64,000 bases of DNA from an uncultured Gammaproteobacteria bacterium (GCA_902553145.1 CACDKD010000003.1:66168-130167); one strand, 5' to 3'. Shown: positions 26,347 to 34,513, counted from the stretch's first letter. Notes: generated from the letters alone by a model not told the origin. A program made the numbers and translations.

Positions 26347-26374
26347 GGGGGTCTCTAATGAGGTCCTCTTTTTT
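26347..26374 (+). promoter_or_regulatory. Terminator-like hairpin in the 5' leader of the PDZ gene
   Basis: In RNA, GGGGGUCUC and GAGGUCCUC pair over 9 bp (with three G-U pairs) around a UAAU loop, followed directly by six U. It ends 16 bases before the ATG at 26391, and a Shine-Dalgarno (TTAGGAG) lies between. No plus-strand gene precedes it, so it belongs to this gene's own leader and could act as an attenuator or as a 5' stabilising stem. Confidence 0.45.
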
Positions 26375-26390
26375 GTTTTAGGAGAAAAAA

Positions 26391-27137
26391 ATGAATAAAA
26401 GTTTATACGTTAAAACGTTAACAATAATCTGTTTGATGATCTCATTGCCGCTGGTTTCTGGTGGTCATAAAGCAGATGAGCATGAAAGCTCAAATAAAAA
26501 TGAGACAATCGCATCCGATTGGGTGACCGCCGGTTACACTGGAAAAGAAGTGTCAATCAATATGGTTCAGCAAAACATGGCGGATGATGGCGTATCCGTT
26601 CAAGGCCGATATGTTGGTTTTGGATTCAATTGGGATCCAAGAGAAAATGAAATGAGAATTGGTCGAGTAACGCCCAATAGCCCAGCAGATGGTGTATTGC
26701 AAGTAGGCGATTTATTCTTAGAAGTGGAAGGGATAAAAGTTTCGCCTGAGAATTTTGGTAAGCTTCCTTTTAGGGGATTGCCCGGTAAGACAATCAGTGC
26801 TGTCATCGACAGGAGCGGAAAACAGATGGAAATCAGCATAGCAAGAGGCACTGTCAGAGGTGAGGTTACAAAAACACAAGTTCTCGAGAACATGAATTCA
26901 GGCGATGCAGAGTCATGGCCTGCAAAAAAGTTTAGGATTATTGAGGTTCTGTCAAAGGACAATATTGTCTATGTTTTGTCACACGCAACGCAGACAGATG
27001 ATATGGTCGACCTTGATTTTATGGCCTACACAGTCACACGCTTTATGTTTAATGAAAACGGCAAAGTCATTGAGGTTGCTAATTTAACCGAAGACCGATT
27101 TGTACTTGAGCAAACAGGTTACACAATCACGCGTTAA
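26391..27137 (+). CDS. Secreted PDZ-domain protein with NTF2-like C-terminal half
   Basis: A signal peptide (about 1-24, ending LVSG-GHK) leads to a periplasmic protein of 248 aa. Residues ~75-155 form a PDZ domain (VGFGFNWDPRENEMRIGRVTPNSPADGVLQVGDLFLEVEGIKV...GLPGKTISAVIDRSGK). The remainder, with Y.VTRFMFNENGKVIEVANLTEDRFVL, has the look of a SnoaL/NTF2-like sheet. No protease domain is present, so it probably scaffolds or binds a partner. Alone between a leader hairpin and a terminator. Confidence 0.72.
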   Translation: MNKSLYVKTLTIICLMISLPLVSGGHKADEHESSNKNETIASDWVTAGYTGKEVSINMVQQNMADDGVSVQGRYVGFGFNWDPRENEMRIGRVTPNSPADGVLQVGDLFLEVEGIKVSPENFGKLPFRGLPGKTISAVIDRSGKQMEISIARGTVRGEVTKTQVLENMNSGDAESWPAKKFRIIEVLSKDNIVYVLSHATQTDDMVDLDFMAYTVTRFMFNENGKVIEVANLTEDRFVLEQTGYTITR

Positions 27138-27147
27138 AAGACTGATA

Positions 27148-27176
27148 CCTTGCTGGCATTTTTGCCAGCAAGGTTT
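27148..27176. terminator. Terminator between the PDZ gene and the convergent acetyltransferase
   Basis: CCTTGCTGGC and GCCAGCAAGG form a perfect 10-bp stem with an ATTTTT loop, followed by TTT on the plus strand. It sits in the 47-base convergent gap, 11 bases after the PDZ stop. Confidence 0.75.
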
Positions 27177-27184
27177 GGTTCTTG

Positions 27185-27691
27185 TTAGAAATCATTTTCG
27201 GGTAATGACTCCCATTCATCCCAAGTGATTGTTCTGCCAGGATAAGCTGGATTTGCAAACGGCCAATCCCTTTCGAGCCAAATTTTGACTGCATGGAAAA
27301 GTTTATCATCCAAGCCATTTTGTAATTCACTCTGTCTGACCCACATAAAAACTTCTACATCATGATCAGATTTTATTGTTGGATGAAAATATACACAGCC
27401 CAAAACTTTTGATTCATCCAATGTCACCATCGTGTAAGCAAAAGAGGTTCTGTTTTGAAACTCTTTTTCGTGCCAACCAAGGTCAATTAAGTTTTGCTTG
27501 AGCGTAAGCCCATCAGGCCAACCACTGTCTGGCCAAACCTTGCTGACATGTTCTGCGCTGGAGATAACCGCTTCAAAGTCTTTTTCTACGTCGTCAATTG
27601 AGAGCATGCGCAATCTATACTCTTCGGTTTCCATTTTTTCTGGAATGATGAATTCAGAAGGTACGAAATTTAGCATTGAACGTGCTCCCAT
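27185..27691 (-). CDS. GNAT-family N-acetyltransferase-like protein
   Basis: A 168-residue protein with the layout of GNAT acetyltransferases: YRLRMLSIDDVEKDFEAVISS at the N-terminus, TSFAYTMVTLDESKVLGCVYFHPT in the central sheet, and HDVEVFMWVRQSELQNGLDDKLFHAVKIWLERDWPF where the acetyl-CoA-binding helix should be. The pyrophosphate-binding Q/RxxGxG/A is not clear, so catalytic competence is uncertain. Start may be the later in-frame ATG (MLNF or METEEY). Last gene of a long minus-strand cluster. Confidence 0.65.
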   Translation of the reverse strand: MGARSMLNFVPSEFIIPEKMETEEYRLRMLSIDDVEKDFEAVISSAEHVSKVWPDSGWPDGLTLKQNLIDLGWHEKEFQNRTSFAYTMVTLDESKVLGCVYFHPTIKSDHDVEVFMWVRQSELQNGLDDKLFHAVKIWLERDWPFANPAYPGRTITWDEWESLPENDF

Positions 27692-27703
27692 TGATAAATC
27701 TGA

Positions 27704-28696
27704 TCAGATCTTGAGAATCTGTTTCCCGATGTTTTGACCTGTGAAGAGGCGATTGAGCGTGTTTGGACAATTTTCAATTCCTTCTTGAATGTCTTCTCGA
27801 TGTTTGATTTTTCCGTCCATCAACCATTTTGAAAGCTCTTTCCTTGCCTCATCTGCTCTGTCTAGATAATCAAGCACCAAAAACCCCTCCATCCTTGCAC
27901 GATTGACAATCAAGCTGCTCAGATTCCTCGGTCCAACTGGCATATCGGTAGATGCATAGTTTGAGATCGCACCGCAGATGATGATTCGTGCATTGAGATT
28001 AATTTTAAATAAAACGGCTTCTAACAAAGGGCCGCCTACATTGTCAAAATAGATGTCAATGCCTTCTTTGGCGATGCGACCAAGCTCTTTGCTTGCTTTG
28101 GTTGCCTTGTAGTCAATGACATGATCAAGACCGCAGTCCTCAAGCCATCCACATTTTTCTTCTCCGCCAGCAATACCGATCACATTGCAGCCTTTTATTT
28201 TTGCAATTTGTGCCACAACAGATCCAGTTGCGCCAGCGGCTCCGGAGACTACCACAGTATCCCCTTCCTTTGGTTGGCCGATATCCAGTAATCCAAAATA
28301 TGCAGTAATGCCAGTAAGACCCAATACGTTAAGCATTGTGGGGATGGGCAAGACCTCTGGGACTTTGGTAAATCCTTTGCCGTCTGAAATTAAGTGGGTT
28401 TGCCATCCCATGAAACCATTGACAAGGTCACCTTCATCAAATTTTTCATTTTTTGATTCAATGACTCTTCCCATTCCTCCGGATCTGATGACTTCATCAA
28501 TTTGAATTGGAGGCAAATAACCCGGCATATCTGTAAGCCACATTCTTTGTGTTGGATCAACAGACAAATATTCGGTCTGAATAATAATTTCCCCATTCTG
28601 AAGTTCAGAAAGCTCTTCTTCTATTAATTCAAAATTTGATTCTTCAACCAATCCTTTTGGTCTTTTTTTAAGAATCCATTTCTTATTTTTTTTCAT
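27704..28696 (-). CDS. NADP-dependent MDR-family reductase (prostaglandin reductase/CurA-like)
   Basis: A 330-residue zinc-free medium-chain reductase. The N-terminal half has the leukotriene B4 dehydrogenase/CurA pattern (YLSVDPTQRMWL); the Rossmann half has VVVSGAAGATGSVVAQIAKIKGCNVIGIAGGEEKC and IDIYFDNVGG. Members reduce alpha,beta-unsaturated aldehydes and ketones with NADPH, often in detoxification of lipid-peroxidation products. A strong Shine-Dalgarno (AAGGAGTGAAGA) precedes the ATG. Confidence 0.92.
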   Translation of the reverse strand: MKKNKKWILKKRPKGLVEESNFELIEEELSELQNGEIIIQTEYLSVDPTQRMWLTDMPGYLPPIQIDEVIRSGGMGRVIESKNEKFDEGDLVNGFMGWQTHLISDGKGFTKVPEVLPIPTMLNVLGLTGITAYFGLLDIGQPKEGDTVVVSGAAGATGSVVAQIAKIKGCNVIGIAGGEEKCGWLEDCGLDHVIDYKATKASKELGRIAKEGIDIYFDNVGGPLLEAVLFKINLNARIIICGAISNYASTDMPVGPRNLSSLIVNRARMEGFLVLDYLDRADEARKELSKWLMDGKIKHREDIQEGIENCPNTLNRLFTGQNIGKQILKI

Positions 28697-28733
28697 TCTT
28701 CACTCCTTTCTTATGAGATCAATTATTATCTAC

Positions 28734-29483
28734 TTAATTCTTTTTCATTTCTCTATGATTCTTTAGGATCTCATCAGCAACATAACTAATTGACCAGTTA
28801 TGACCAAGCCGTCTATTTTTGTATTTTGATGGTAAAAAATAGGCTTTATTTCTATCAAGATTGATAATTTGGGGATCTAATTCAAGATCTTTGAATGCAT
28901 TATCGATGTCCTTCTGGGTGATCCATTGATACACGCTTACATCGTTCTTTATTTTCTTTGGAGGATTATACCCACAAATATTATTCACAATCTCCATGCC
29001 ACTTATTGGGGTTGCAATGGCGTGTATTTCCATTGGAATATTGTTGGACCAATTTTCATAGAACCAAGATGTCAATAATCCTCCATAACTATGAGATATC
29101 AAAATCACTCTTTGAATTTTCTCATTTCTGGAAAGATTTTCTTTGATTAAGCTATCTAGTTTTGAAGCAGAAGGATATGGGCAGTCCTGATCCTTCCAAC
29201 GATAAAAATAAACATCGTGATTTTTAGAATCCAGAGTTTTCAATGGATAAACCCATTCGTAACCCCTGCTTCTTGATCCGTGTACGGCAATGATTATAGA
29301 ATTTTCATTGTTCAGTTTTTCTTCCAATGCATGAAGCCCGTAATCTAGTTGCATAAGTCTTTCACCCGCTTCGAAGACTTCATTTTGATAGTCAAGCTCT
29401 GATAGCCAAGGATATTCCTCAGAGTAAAGATTGAAAGAGAGGCTTAATACCACTACTAAGACAAAGATTTTTTTTGATTTCAT
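28734..29483 (-). CDS. Secreted alpha/beta-hydrolase
   Basis: A 249-residue protein with a signal peptide (about 1-20, SLSFNLYS-EEY). It has an oxyanion-type IIAVHGSRSRGYEW and a nucleophile elbow LISHSYGGLLTSWF; a C-terminal RRLGHNWSISYVADEIL may supply the catalytic histidine. This is the alpha/beta-hydrolase fold, probably an esterase or lipase of the periplasm or outer surface. Substrate unknown. It lies between the PNPOx-like and MDR reductase genes. Confidence 0.78.
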   Translation of the reverse strand: MKSKKIFVLVVVLSLSFNLYSEEYPWLSELDYQNEVFEAGERLMQLDYGLHALEEKLNNENSIIIAVHGSRSRGYEWVYPLKTLDSKNHDVYFYRWKDQDCPYPSASKLDSLIKENLSRNEKIQRVILISHSYGGLLTSWFYENWSNNIPMEIHAIATPISGMEIVNNICGYNPPKKIKNDVSVYQWITQKDIDNAFKDLELDPQIINLDRNKAYFLPSKYKNRRLGHNWSISYVADEILKNHREMKKN

Positions 29484-29499
29484 TTTAATCGGTCAATTT

Positions 29500-29907
29500 T
29501 TAATCTATGTCATAGATCCTGTATCGCTCTGGTTTGAGCACACCCAAGCTGGTTTGCTCTAGAGACAATTTCCTTTGAATCTGATTCAGTCTCTCTTCTC
29601 CAAATGCTTCAACGATCATTCTATTCCAGATTTCTTGAGCTTCGTCGTCATGCCTAATATCTACTTGGCCCCAGACAATCACATGACTCATAACGACTGG
29701 TTTGCAAATAGAGACGCAGGCTCTTGGATCTCTTTCTAGATTTCGTTTTTTTTGTTTTCCAGTAAAGCTAAATAATAAGCCTTCCTCATGCATCCCCATC
29801 ATCAGAGGGGTGACATGAGGACCTCCGTCAGGACCGATTGATGAAAAATGAACCCATTCATCTGGCTTATGAATTGTTTTTATCGCATCTATTAGTTTCT
29901 GATCCAT
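29500..29907 (-). CDS. Pyridoxamine 5'-phosphate oxidase-like flavin protein
   Basis: A 135-residue split-barrel protein of the PNPOx-like/F420-reductase superfamily: MDQKLIDAIKTIHKPDEWVHFSSIGPDGGPHVTPLMMGMHEEGLLFSFTGKQKKRNLERDPRACVSIC. I start it at 29907 rather than 29943 because GGGGGA lies 6-8 bases upstream, and the upstream residues belong to a separate 39-aa ORF. Probably binds FMN or F420; the substrate is unknown. Confidence 0.8.
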   Translation of the reverse strand: MDQKLIDAIKTIHKPDEWVHFSSIGPDGGPHVTPLMMGMHEEGLLFSFTGKQKKRNLERDPRACVSICKPVVMSHVIVWGQVDIRHDDEAQEIWNRMIVEAFGEERLNQIQRKLSLEQTSLGVLKPERYRIYDID

Positions 29908-29908
29908 T

Positions 29909-30028
29909 TCATTCCCCCGATAAGTAATTTGTGATTGCGTCAATCAAAGGAGGTGTCAGTAAGCTCAAAATATAGAATATAAGGAGTGTCACAACCATAG
30001 CTACTGCAATTATAAAAATGCTTCTCAT
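29909..30028 (-). CDS. Unannotated 39-aa single-helix membrane ORF
   Basis: The complement from the ATG at 30028 reads MRSIFIIAVAMVVTLLIFYILSLLTPPLIDAITNYLSGE, then TGA at 29909-29911, one base before the PNPOx start. One hydrophobic helix (about 4-26). It fills the gap between the fatty acid hydroxylase and PNPOx-like genes exactly, and its 3' end contains the next gene's Shine-Dalgarno. No homology recognised. Confidence 0.5.
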   Translation of the reverse strand: MRSIFIIAVAMVVTLLIFYILSLLTPPLIDAITNYLSGE

Positions 30029-30034
30029 CTTTAT

Positions 30035-30886
30035 TTATGCCTTTAATTCTCTTGGTACCCAGTCTGGCGAACCAAAAATAGATTTTATCTTATCTTTACC
30101 GTCTATTGAATTTGCGAAGTCTGTAAAAATCTCTCTCCAAGTAAAAAGAGTAATTTTAAATGGATTAGACGTTTTAACATTTCTTTTTAAACCATAAATT
30201 ACTGACTCCTCCTCGGGTTGATATGTTCCAAAGATTCGGTCCCAAATGATTAATAAGTTCCCAAAGTTTTTGTCCATGTATTCATCGTTCACTCCGTGAT
30301 GAACTCGATGAGCAGACGGAGTGACAAAGATCCATTCCAGAGGCCCAAGTTTACCGATCATTTTTGTATGTTGTATAACAGCCCATAATGTGGAAGCCGC
30401 TCCAACAATTAGTGTGAGGAGCGGATTGAAGCCAATCAATGGAAGAACAAAGAAAAATGGCACTCTAAAGAACGGATTAAACCACGCTTGTCTGAGTGCA
30501 ACTAGGAAATTCATTTCTTCACTGGAGTGATGATTCATGTGAATTGCCCAAAAAAACCTCACATGATGTGAAGTTCGATGGAACCAGTAGTAAATAAAAT
30601 CAATCGCCAATAATGTCAGTAGGATTTCAATCCATATTGAGCCAAACACTGAAAAGTCAAACAGTCTAAATTGATAAAGATAGAGATAAAAAGCAATGAT
30701 CATGCCTTTCGACATTATATTCACCATCACATTTCCTGTGATTAAACCAATTGAGCCGAGAGAGTCTTTATAGTTGTAGTATTTAAGCCCTCTCTTAGAG
30801 GAAATGATTATTTCAGAGATGATTAAACATAAAATGATCGGCGCACCGATTGCATAAATCGTGTAGTCAGTGACAGCGCTGATCAT
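30035..30886 (-). CDS. Sterol desaturase/fatty acid hydroxylase family membrane protein
   Basis: A 283-residue integral membrane di-iron enzyme. The histidine clusters are complete: FHRTSHHVRFFWAIHMNHHSSEEMN and HRVHHGVNDEYMDKNFGNLLIIWDRIFGTY. Four or so hydrophobic segments surround them. The family hydroxylates or desaturates sterols, fatty acids or carotenoids; the substrate here is unknown but likely a membrane lipid. It lies 6 bases upstream of the 39-aa membrane ORF. Confidence 0.93.
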   Translation of the reverse strand: MISAVTDYTIYAIGAPIILCLIISEIIISSKRGLKYYNYKDSLGSIGLITGNVMVNIMSKGMIIAFYLYLYQFRLFDFSVFGSIWIEILLTLLAIDFIYYWFHRTSHHVRFFWAIHMNHHSSEEMNFLVALRQAWFNPFFRVPFFFVLPLIGFNPLLTLIVGAASTLWAVIQHTKMIGKLGPLEWIFVTPSAHRVHHGVNDEYMDKNFGNLLIIWDRIFGTYQPEEESVIYGLKRNVKTSNPFKITLFTWREIFTDFANSIDGKDKIKSIFGSPDWVPRELKA

Positions 30887-30894
30887 TTAGGGCT

Positions 30895-31551
30895 TTATTG
30901 TTTAGCCAAAGTGACAGGTTTTAGAGCTTTAATGGTGACCATTCCATCTTGTCCAATATCAGATATCTCAAGTTCAACTCCGATGACTTCAGCAAAGGCA
31001 TTGAAACGTTTTCTTATCCAGATGTCATGCACCTCTTCTTCAGTTAGATCATGCTGACCGAGGCGAACAGTTTGCTCCAATATTAGACCGAATGGAGATG
31101 TCCAGCTTCTTTCTGCGTCATCTTTTTTTACATCAAGAAAAAGTTGATACGAGCAAGCTGTTCGATCGATCATGCCGACCATCACAGCTTCCATCTCGCC
31201 GGAGCGAAGATAATTGTCACGAACTCTTTCGAGCATAGGCAGAGTGGCTTGAACTTCATTTTGAATTAATTCATCAATCATGTCGTTGTTTTTTGCAAAC
31301 TGAATTGTTGTCAGTATCATTTTTATCAGAGCGTCGTTGATATCGTGTTGGTATGGCTTTGTTTCATTGAGTGATTTCAAAACAACAGACATTGCTCGTC
31401 CCAACATTTCTTCTCTTCCTTCAAATCCGCTTGAAGCAGCGGTTAGTTTTTTGGATTCGTTATGTCCGCCGGCATTTAGATTCTTAGCAGGCACCAATGT
31501 TAGAGCCAAAAATACTATCAAAATATAGTTTTTCATTGATTTGTTCCCCAT
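30895..31551 (-). CDS. Secreted helical protein of unknown function
   Basis: A 218-residue protein with a signal peptide (about 1-28, KNLNAGG). The mature part is mostly helical (LGRAMSVVLKSLNETKPYQHDINDALIKMILTTIQFAKNNDMIDEL) and then ends in a short beta-rich part. One cysteine (TACSYQ). No family recognised. It heads the seven-gene minus-strand cluster and starts 6 bases from a perfect 10-bp inverted repeat. Confidence 0.65.
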   Translation of the reverse strand: MGNKSMKNYILIVFLALTLVPAKNLNAGGHNESKKLTAASSGFEGREEMLGRAMSVVLKSLNETKPYQHDINDALIKMILTTIQFAKNNDMIDELIQNEVQATLPMLERVRDNYLRSGEMEAVMVGMIDRTACSYQLFLDVKKDDAERSWTSPFGLILEQTVRLGQHDLTEEEVHDIWIRKRFNAFAEVIGVELEISDIGQDGMVTIKALKPVTLAKQ

Positions 31552-31556
31552 TTATA

Positions 31557-31587
31557 TATCTAAAATTACTTTATTAGATTTTAGATA
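31557..31587. promoter_or_regulatory. Perfect 10-bp inverted repeat in a divergent promoter region
   Basis: TATCTAAAAT and ATTTTAGATA flank an 11-base spacer (TACTTTATTAG), giving half-site centres 21 bp apart, about two helical turns. It lies between the secreted-protein gene (minus strand) and the methyltransferase gene (plus strand). The spacing is that of a dimeric repressor operator; a terminator is unlikely because no T-run follows. Confidence 0.45.
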
Positions 31588-31636
31588 AGTGCTCAAGAAC
31601 TCAATGTTTTTACTTAAAGCCTTCTAAGTCTTCAAC

Positions 31637-31642
31637 TATAAT
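31637..31642 (+). promoter_or_regulatory. Consensus -10 box of the methyltransferase operon
   Basis: A perfect TATAAT lies 18 bases before the ATG at 31661. A weak TTAAAG stands 17 bases upstream. The predicted leader is only about 12 bases and has a poor Shine-Dalgarno (AAAGGCAC). Confidence 0.4.
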
Positions 31643-31660
31643 AATTTTAAAGGCACGAAT

Positions 31661-32806
31661 ATGAGTAAGCAGAAACATTCAATGCAGCCAAAACCGAACC
31701 ATGATGAATCGGTCAGGCAAGATTTTGTCACGGATCTGAGGGCATATTTAACCGATGAAATTTACACATTGATTACGCCACATTATGAAAAGAAAATTGA
31801 GCCTGAATTTCTTCAATCACATGACAGGAAGCCAAAAGATAAATCCGAAGTAAAATCACTAATGCTCAATGACAAGGGTTATCAGAGTTGGAGCCTTCTG
31901 CAAAGATTAAGTCAACAAATGATGTTTACTTCTGTCATTGATACCGTCGAACGTAATTTAGAAGCAATGATTGATAATTTAGACAAGCATCAAGAGATTG
32001 GAAGCCTTGAGATTGATGATTCCCTCGAAATCCCAAGATATTTGACCGCTTATGACATCCATCAACAGCCTGGCGGTTACCATAGCGAAACGATTGAAAA
32101 AGATATTTCAGCCGGCGCTGTTTATGACATCTCTCTTCCCATATACTCGAGAAATGCAATGGGCGAAGAAAATGACCTTTTGGCCCAAGCCATCATTCAC
32201 TATATTGATAAAAACATAGGAACATTTCAGCCAAAGGATATTTTGGATATGGGATGCGGAATAGGAAACTCAACCTTGCCTTTTTCAAAGAAATATCCGA
32301 ATTCGAAGGTCGTCGGTGCTGATGTGGCATTGCCTTGCTTGAGGTATGCTCATGCCAGAGCCAATGCTTTGGGAGTGGAAGCGGATTTCAGTCAACAGAA
32401 TGTCGAAAAAACCAACTATGATTCAGAGTCGTTTGATCTTGTGACATCGACGCTGCTTCTCCATGAAACATCTCATGATGCGGTGCCAAAGATTATCCAA
32501 GAATGCTTTAGACTGCTTAAGCCTGGTGGTTGGATGATACATTTGGATGTTTATCCATTTCATAAGAAAGAAGATGATCCCCTTTACGATTTTTTAAAGG
32601 ACTGGGAGGTTATCAATAACAATGAAAATTTCTCTGGAGCTCTGAGGAAGATGAATATGAAAAAAATCATTGAAGATGCCGGTTTTGCAACTGAGACAGT
32701 TGAATTCACTTCAGCCGAGGCAGCCGCAAAATACAGTAAAGGTTATACAGGCGACTTCTATCTGAAGTTACCAGTCTATGTTGCTCAAAAATCAATCGCG
32801 TCATGA
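31661..32806 (+). CDS. Class I SAM-dependent methyltransferase with N-terminal extension
   Basis: A 381-residue protein. Residues ~175-330 form a class I methyltransferase domain: ILDMGCGIGNSTLPFSKKYPNSKVVGADVALPCLRYAHARA (motif I), SFDLVTSTLLLHETSHDAVPKIIQECFRLLKPGGWMIHLDVYPF (motifs II-III). The first ~170 residues are helical and charged, without a known domain. Substrate unknown. Its stop overlaps the next start in ATGA, so the coiled-coil gene is translationally coupled. Confidence 0.85.
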   Translation: MSKQKHSMQPKPNHDESVRQDFVTDLRAYLTDEIYTLITPHYEKKIEPEFLQSHDRKPKDKSEVKSLMLNDKGYQSWSLLQRLSQQMMFTSVIDTVERNLEAMIDNLDKHQEIGSLEIDDSLEIPRYLTAYDIHQQPGGYHSETIEKDISAGAVYDISLPIYSRNAMGEENDLLAQAIIHYIDKNIGTFQPKDILDMGCGIGNSTLPFSKKYPNSKVVGADVALPCLRYAHARANALGVEADFSQQNVEKTNYDSESFDLVTSTLLLHETSHDAVPKIIQECFRLLKPGGWMIHLDVYPFHKKEDDPLYDFLKDWEVINNNENFSGALRKMNMKKIIEDAGFATETVEFTSAEAAAKYSKGYTGDFYLKLPVYVAQKSIAS

Positions 32807-33093
32807 ATGATAAGACAAAACTTCCTCGTGTCGCTAAAGGCAAGAAACTAAATTATCTTAACGATGGTTCAATTGATAATTTGATGGCAATGATAATGAC
32901 TTTGACACAGGAAATATCTGTTCTTAGAGATCGAATCGATACACTCGAACGAATACTCGAGAGTAAAAAAATAATTCTTGATGAAGAATTCAATGAATTT
33001 ATACCCAGCGATGATCTTGAAACAAAAAGAAAGAATAGAAGGCACGCATTACTTGAAAGGGTTCTATTACCAATCAAAAAAGAGCTGGAGTAA
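32803..33093 (+). CDS. Small coiled-coil protein of unknown function (96 aa)
   Basis: A charged 96-residue protein. MIMTLTQEISVLRDRIDTLERILESKKIILDEEFNEF (about 30-66) has a heptad pattern fitting a coiled coil; the C-terminus is basic (LETKRKNRRHALLERVLLPIKKELE). No family recognised. It is coupled by ATGA to the methyltransferase upstream and is 3 bases from the CinA/NMNAT-like gene, so the three probably work together. Confidence 0.7.
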   Translation: MNDKTKLPRVAKGKKLNYLNDGSIDNLMAMIMTLTQEISVLRDRIDTLERILESKKIILDEEFNEFIPSDDLETKRKNRRHALLERVLLPIKKELE

Positions 33094-33096
33094 GAG

Positions 33097-34215
33097 ATGG
33101 ATTTGAAGAGTATCCAGTCAATTCATACTGGACCATATAAATTAGTTTATGTATCCAGCGGTGGTGGGAGCACTGCTATATCAGATTTTTTAAAAGTACC
33201 CGGTGCAAGCAACACGATCCTGGAGTCATATATCCCTTACTCTAGAGAATCCATGGATGAATATTTGGGCATTAAACCAAGCCACTATTGCGGATTACAA
33301 ACCACAATAAATATGGCTATGATTGCATTCAAGAGGGCACAAAAACTTGCACCAGATGCAAAAAAACAGCACTTGTTGGGTGCTGCTGTTACAGCGACAT
33401 TATCAACAACATACGAAAAATTAGGATCCCATCGCTTTTTTGTTTGCATTCAAGGAAGCGACGCAACGCATGTAATCTCTTGCTATCTCACCAAGGGAAA
33501 AAGAACCAGAGACTCAGAAGAAAAGTTGGTCTCAGAATGTCTCGAGGCTCTGATTGGTATCGCATGTGGAGTCAGTTCTGAGCTTCCTAAGCTTTCGCAA
33601 AATATTGAATATGAAGTTGTAAAGTCTAAAAAGGAATGGACACAGTTGATTGATTCTGAGATTGAATTCATAAAATGCCAGGAAGAAATATCCCGCTTAA
33701 TATTTCCAGGAACTTTTAACCCTATTCATGAAGGGCACTTACAAATCAAAGAAATTGCTGAAAAAATGACAAAACAAAAACTCTTTTTTGAAATTTCAGT
33801 CAGCAATGTCGACAAAGCGCCTCTCAGTTACTACGAAATTCAGAAAACCATTGAGCAATTTTCTAAAGAGCATCGATGGGTATTAACGAATGCCCCTACA
33901 TTTCAAGAAAAAATTAAGTTATTTCCTAAATCAACTTTTGTTGTGGGCACGGACACCTTAATGAGAATTTTTGATCAAAAGTACTATCAAGATCAATTGA
34001 GCATGAATAAGGCTTTAGAGTGTTTTGATGAATATGACGCAAGATTCATAGTTTTTGGCAGAGAGATCGAAAAAACGTTTAGGTCTTTGGAGGATCTGAA
34101 AATCCCCACGTCCATGCTCCATAGATTTGAGGGCGTGAGTGAAAATGAATTTAGAATGGACATTCGGTCCAGAGATATTAAAAGAAGCAATGAAGAGAGC
34201 AGAAGACCAGCTTAA
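33097..34215 (+). CDS. Fusion of a CinA/PncC-like domain and an NMNAT-like nucleotidyltransferase
   Basis: A 372-residue two-domain protein. Residues ~8-190 follow the CinA C-terminal (nicotinamide-nucleotide amidase) layout: YKLVYVSSGGGSTAISDFLKVPGASNTILESYIPYSRESMDEYLGI, but the usual ESCTGG is replaced by SSGGGS, so activity is doubtful. Residues ~200-365 hold a cytidylyltransferase-like fold with the nucleotide-binding FPGTFNPIHEGHLQI (HxGH) and VVGTDTLMRIFD; the C-terminal FRMDIRSRDIKR resembles a degenerate ISSTxIR. The pairing suggests NAD-precursor or related nucleotide metabolism; the exact substrate is unknown. It directly abuts the convergent DUF1330 gene. Confidence 0.72.
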   Translation: MDLKSIQSIHTGPYKLVYVSSGGGSTAISDFLKVPGASNTILESYIPYSRESMDEYLGIKPSHYCGLQTTINMAMIAFKRAQKLAPDAKKQHLLGAAVTATLSTTYEKLGSHRFFVCIQGSDATHVISCYLTKGKRTRDSEEKLVSECLEALIGIACGVSSELPKLSQNIEYEVVKSKKEWTQLIDSEIEFIKCQEEISRLIFPGTFNPIHEGHLQIKEIAEKMTKQKLFFEISVSNVDKAPLSYYEIQKTIEQFSKEHRWVLTNAPTFQEKIKLFPKSTFVVGTDTLMRIFDQKYYQDQLSMNKALECFDEYDARFIVFGREIEKTFRSLEDLKIPTSMLHRFEGVSENEFRMDIRSRDIKRSNEESRRPA

Positions 34216-34506
34216 TCAATCCAAGCCTTCGACGATCACAAAATCTCTGTCGGAACTATTTTCTATGAAGCCCAAAGCTTTTTCATAAGCTTCGCATTGA
34301 TAACAGGATAGAGCATCCTCATAAGTTTTGAATTTAACCACAACAGTTTTAGGAAGACTTCCCGATTCCATTTGATTCTGAACTCCCTTTCCTGTCACGA
34401 GAAATTCACCGTCAAATTCTTTTACCGCTTTTGCAGCATGCTTGGCATAATCCTTATATTCTGATTCATTAAAGTACTCGCATCTGACAATAAAATAACC
34501 GGGCAT
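34216..34506 (-). CDS. DUF1330 family protein
   Basis: A 96-residue ferredoxin-like-fold protein: MPGYFIVRCEYFNESEYKDYAKHAAKAVKEFDGEFLVTGKGVQ...KTVVVKFKTYEDALSCYQCEAYEKAL. I start it at 34506, the standard DUF1330 opening, not at 34569. The extra upstream residues are basic and overlap the Gpx gene. Function unknown; the fold is that of small dimeric monooxygenase-like proteins. Downstream of Gpx by 7 bases on the same strand. Confidence 0.85.
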   Translation of the reverse strand: MPGYFIVRCEYFNESEYKDYAKHAAKAVKEFDGEFLVTGKGVQNQMESGSLPKTVVVKFKTYEDALSCYQCEAYEKALGFIENSSDRDFVIVEGLD

Positions 34507-34513
34507 GTTGATA

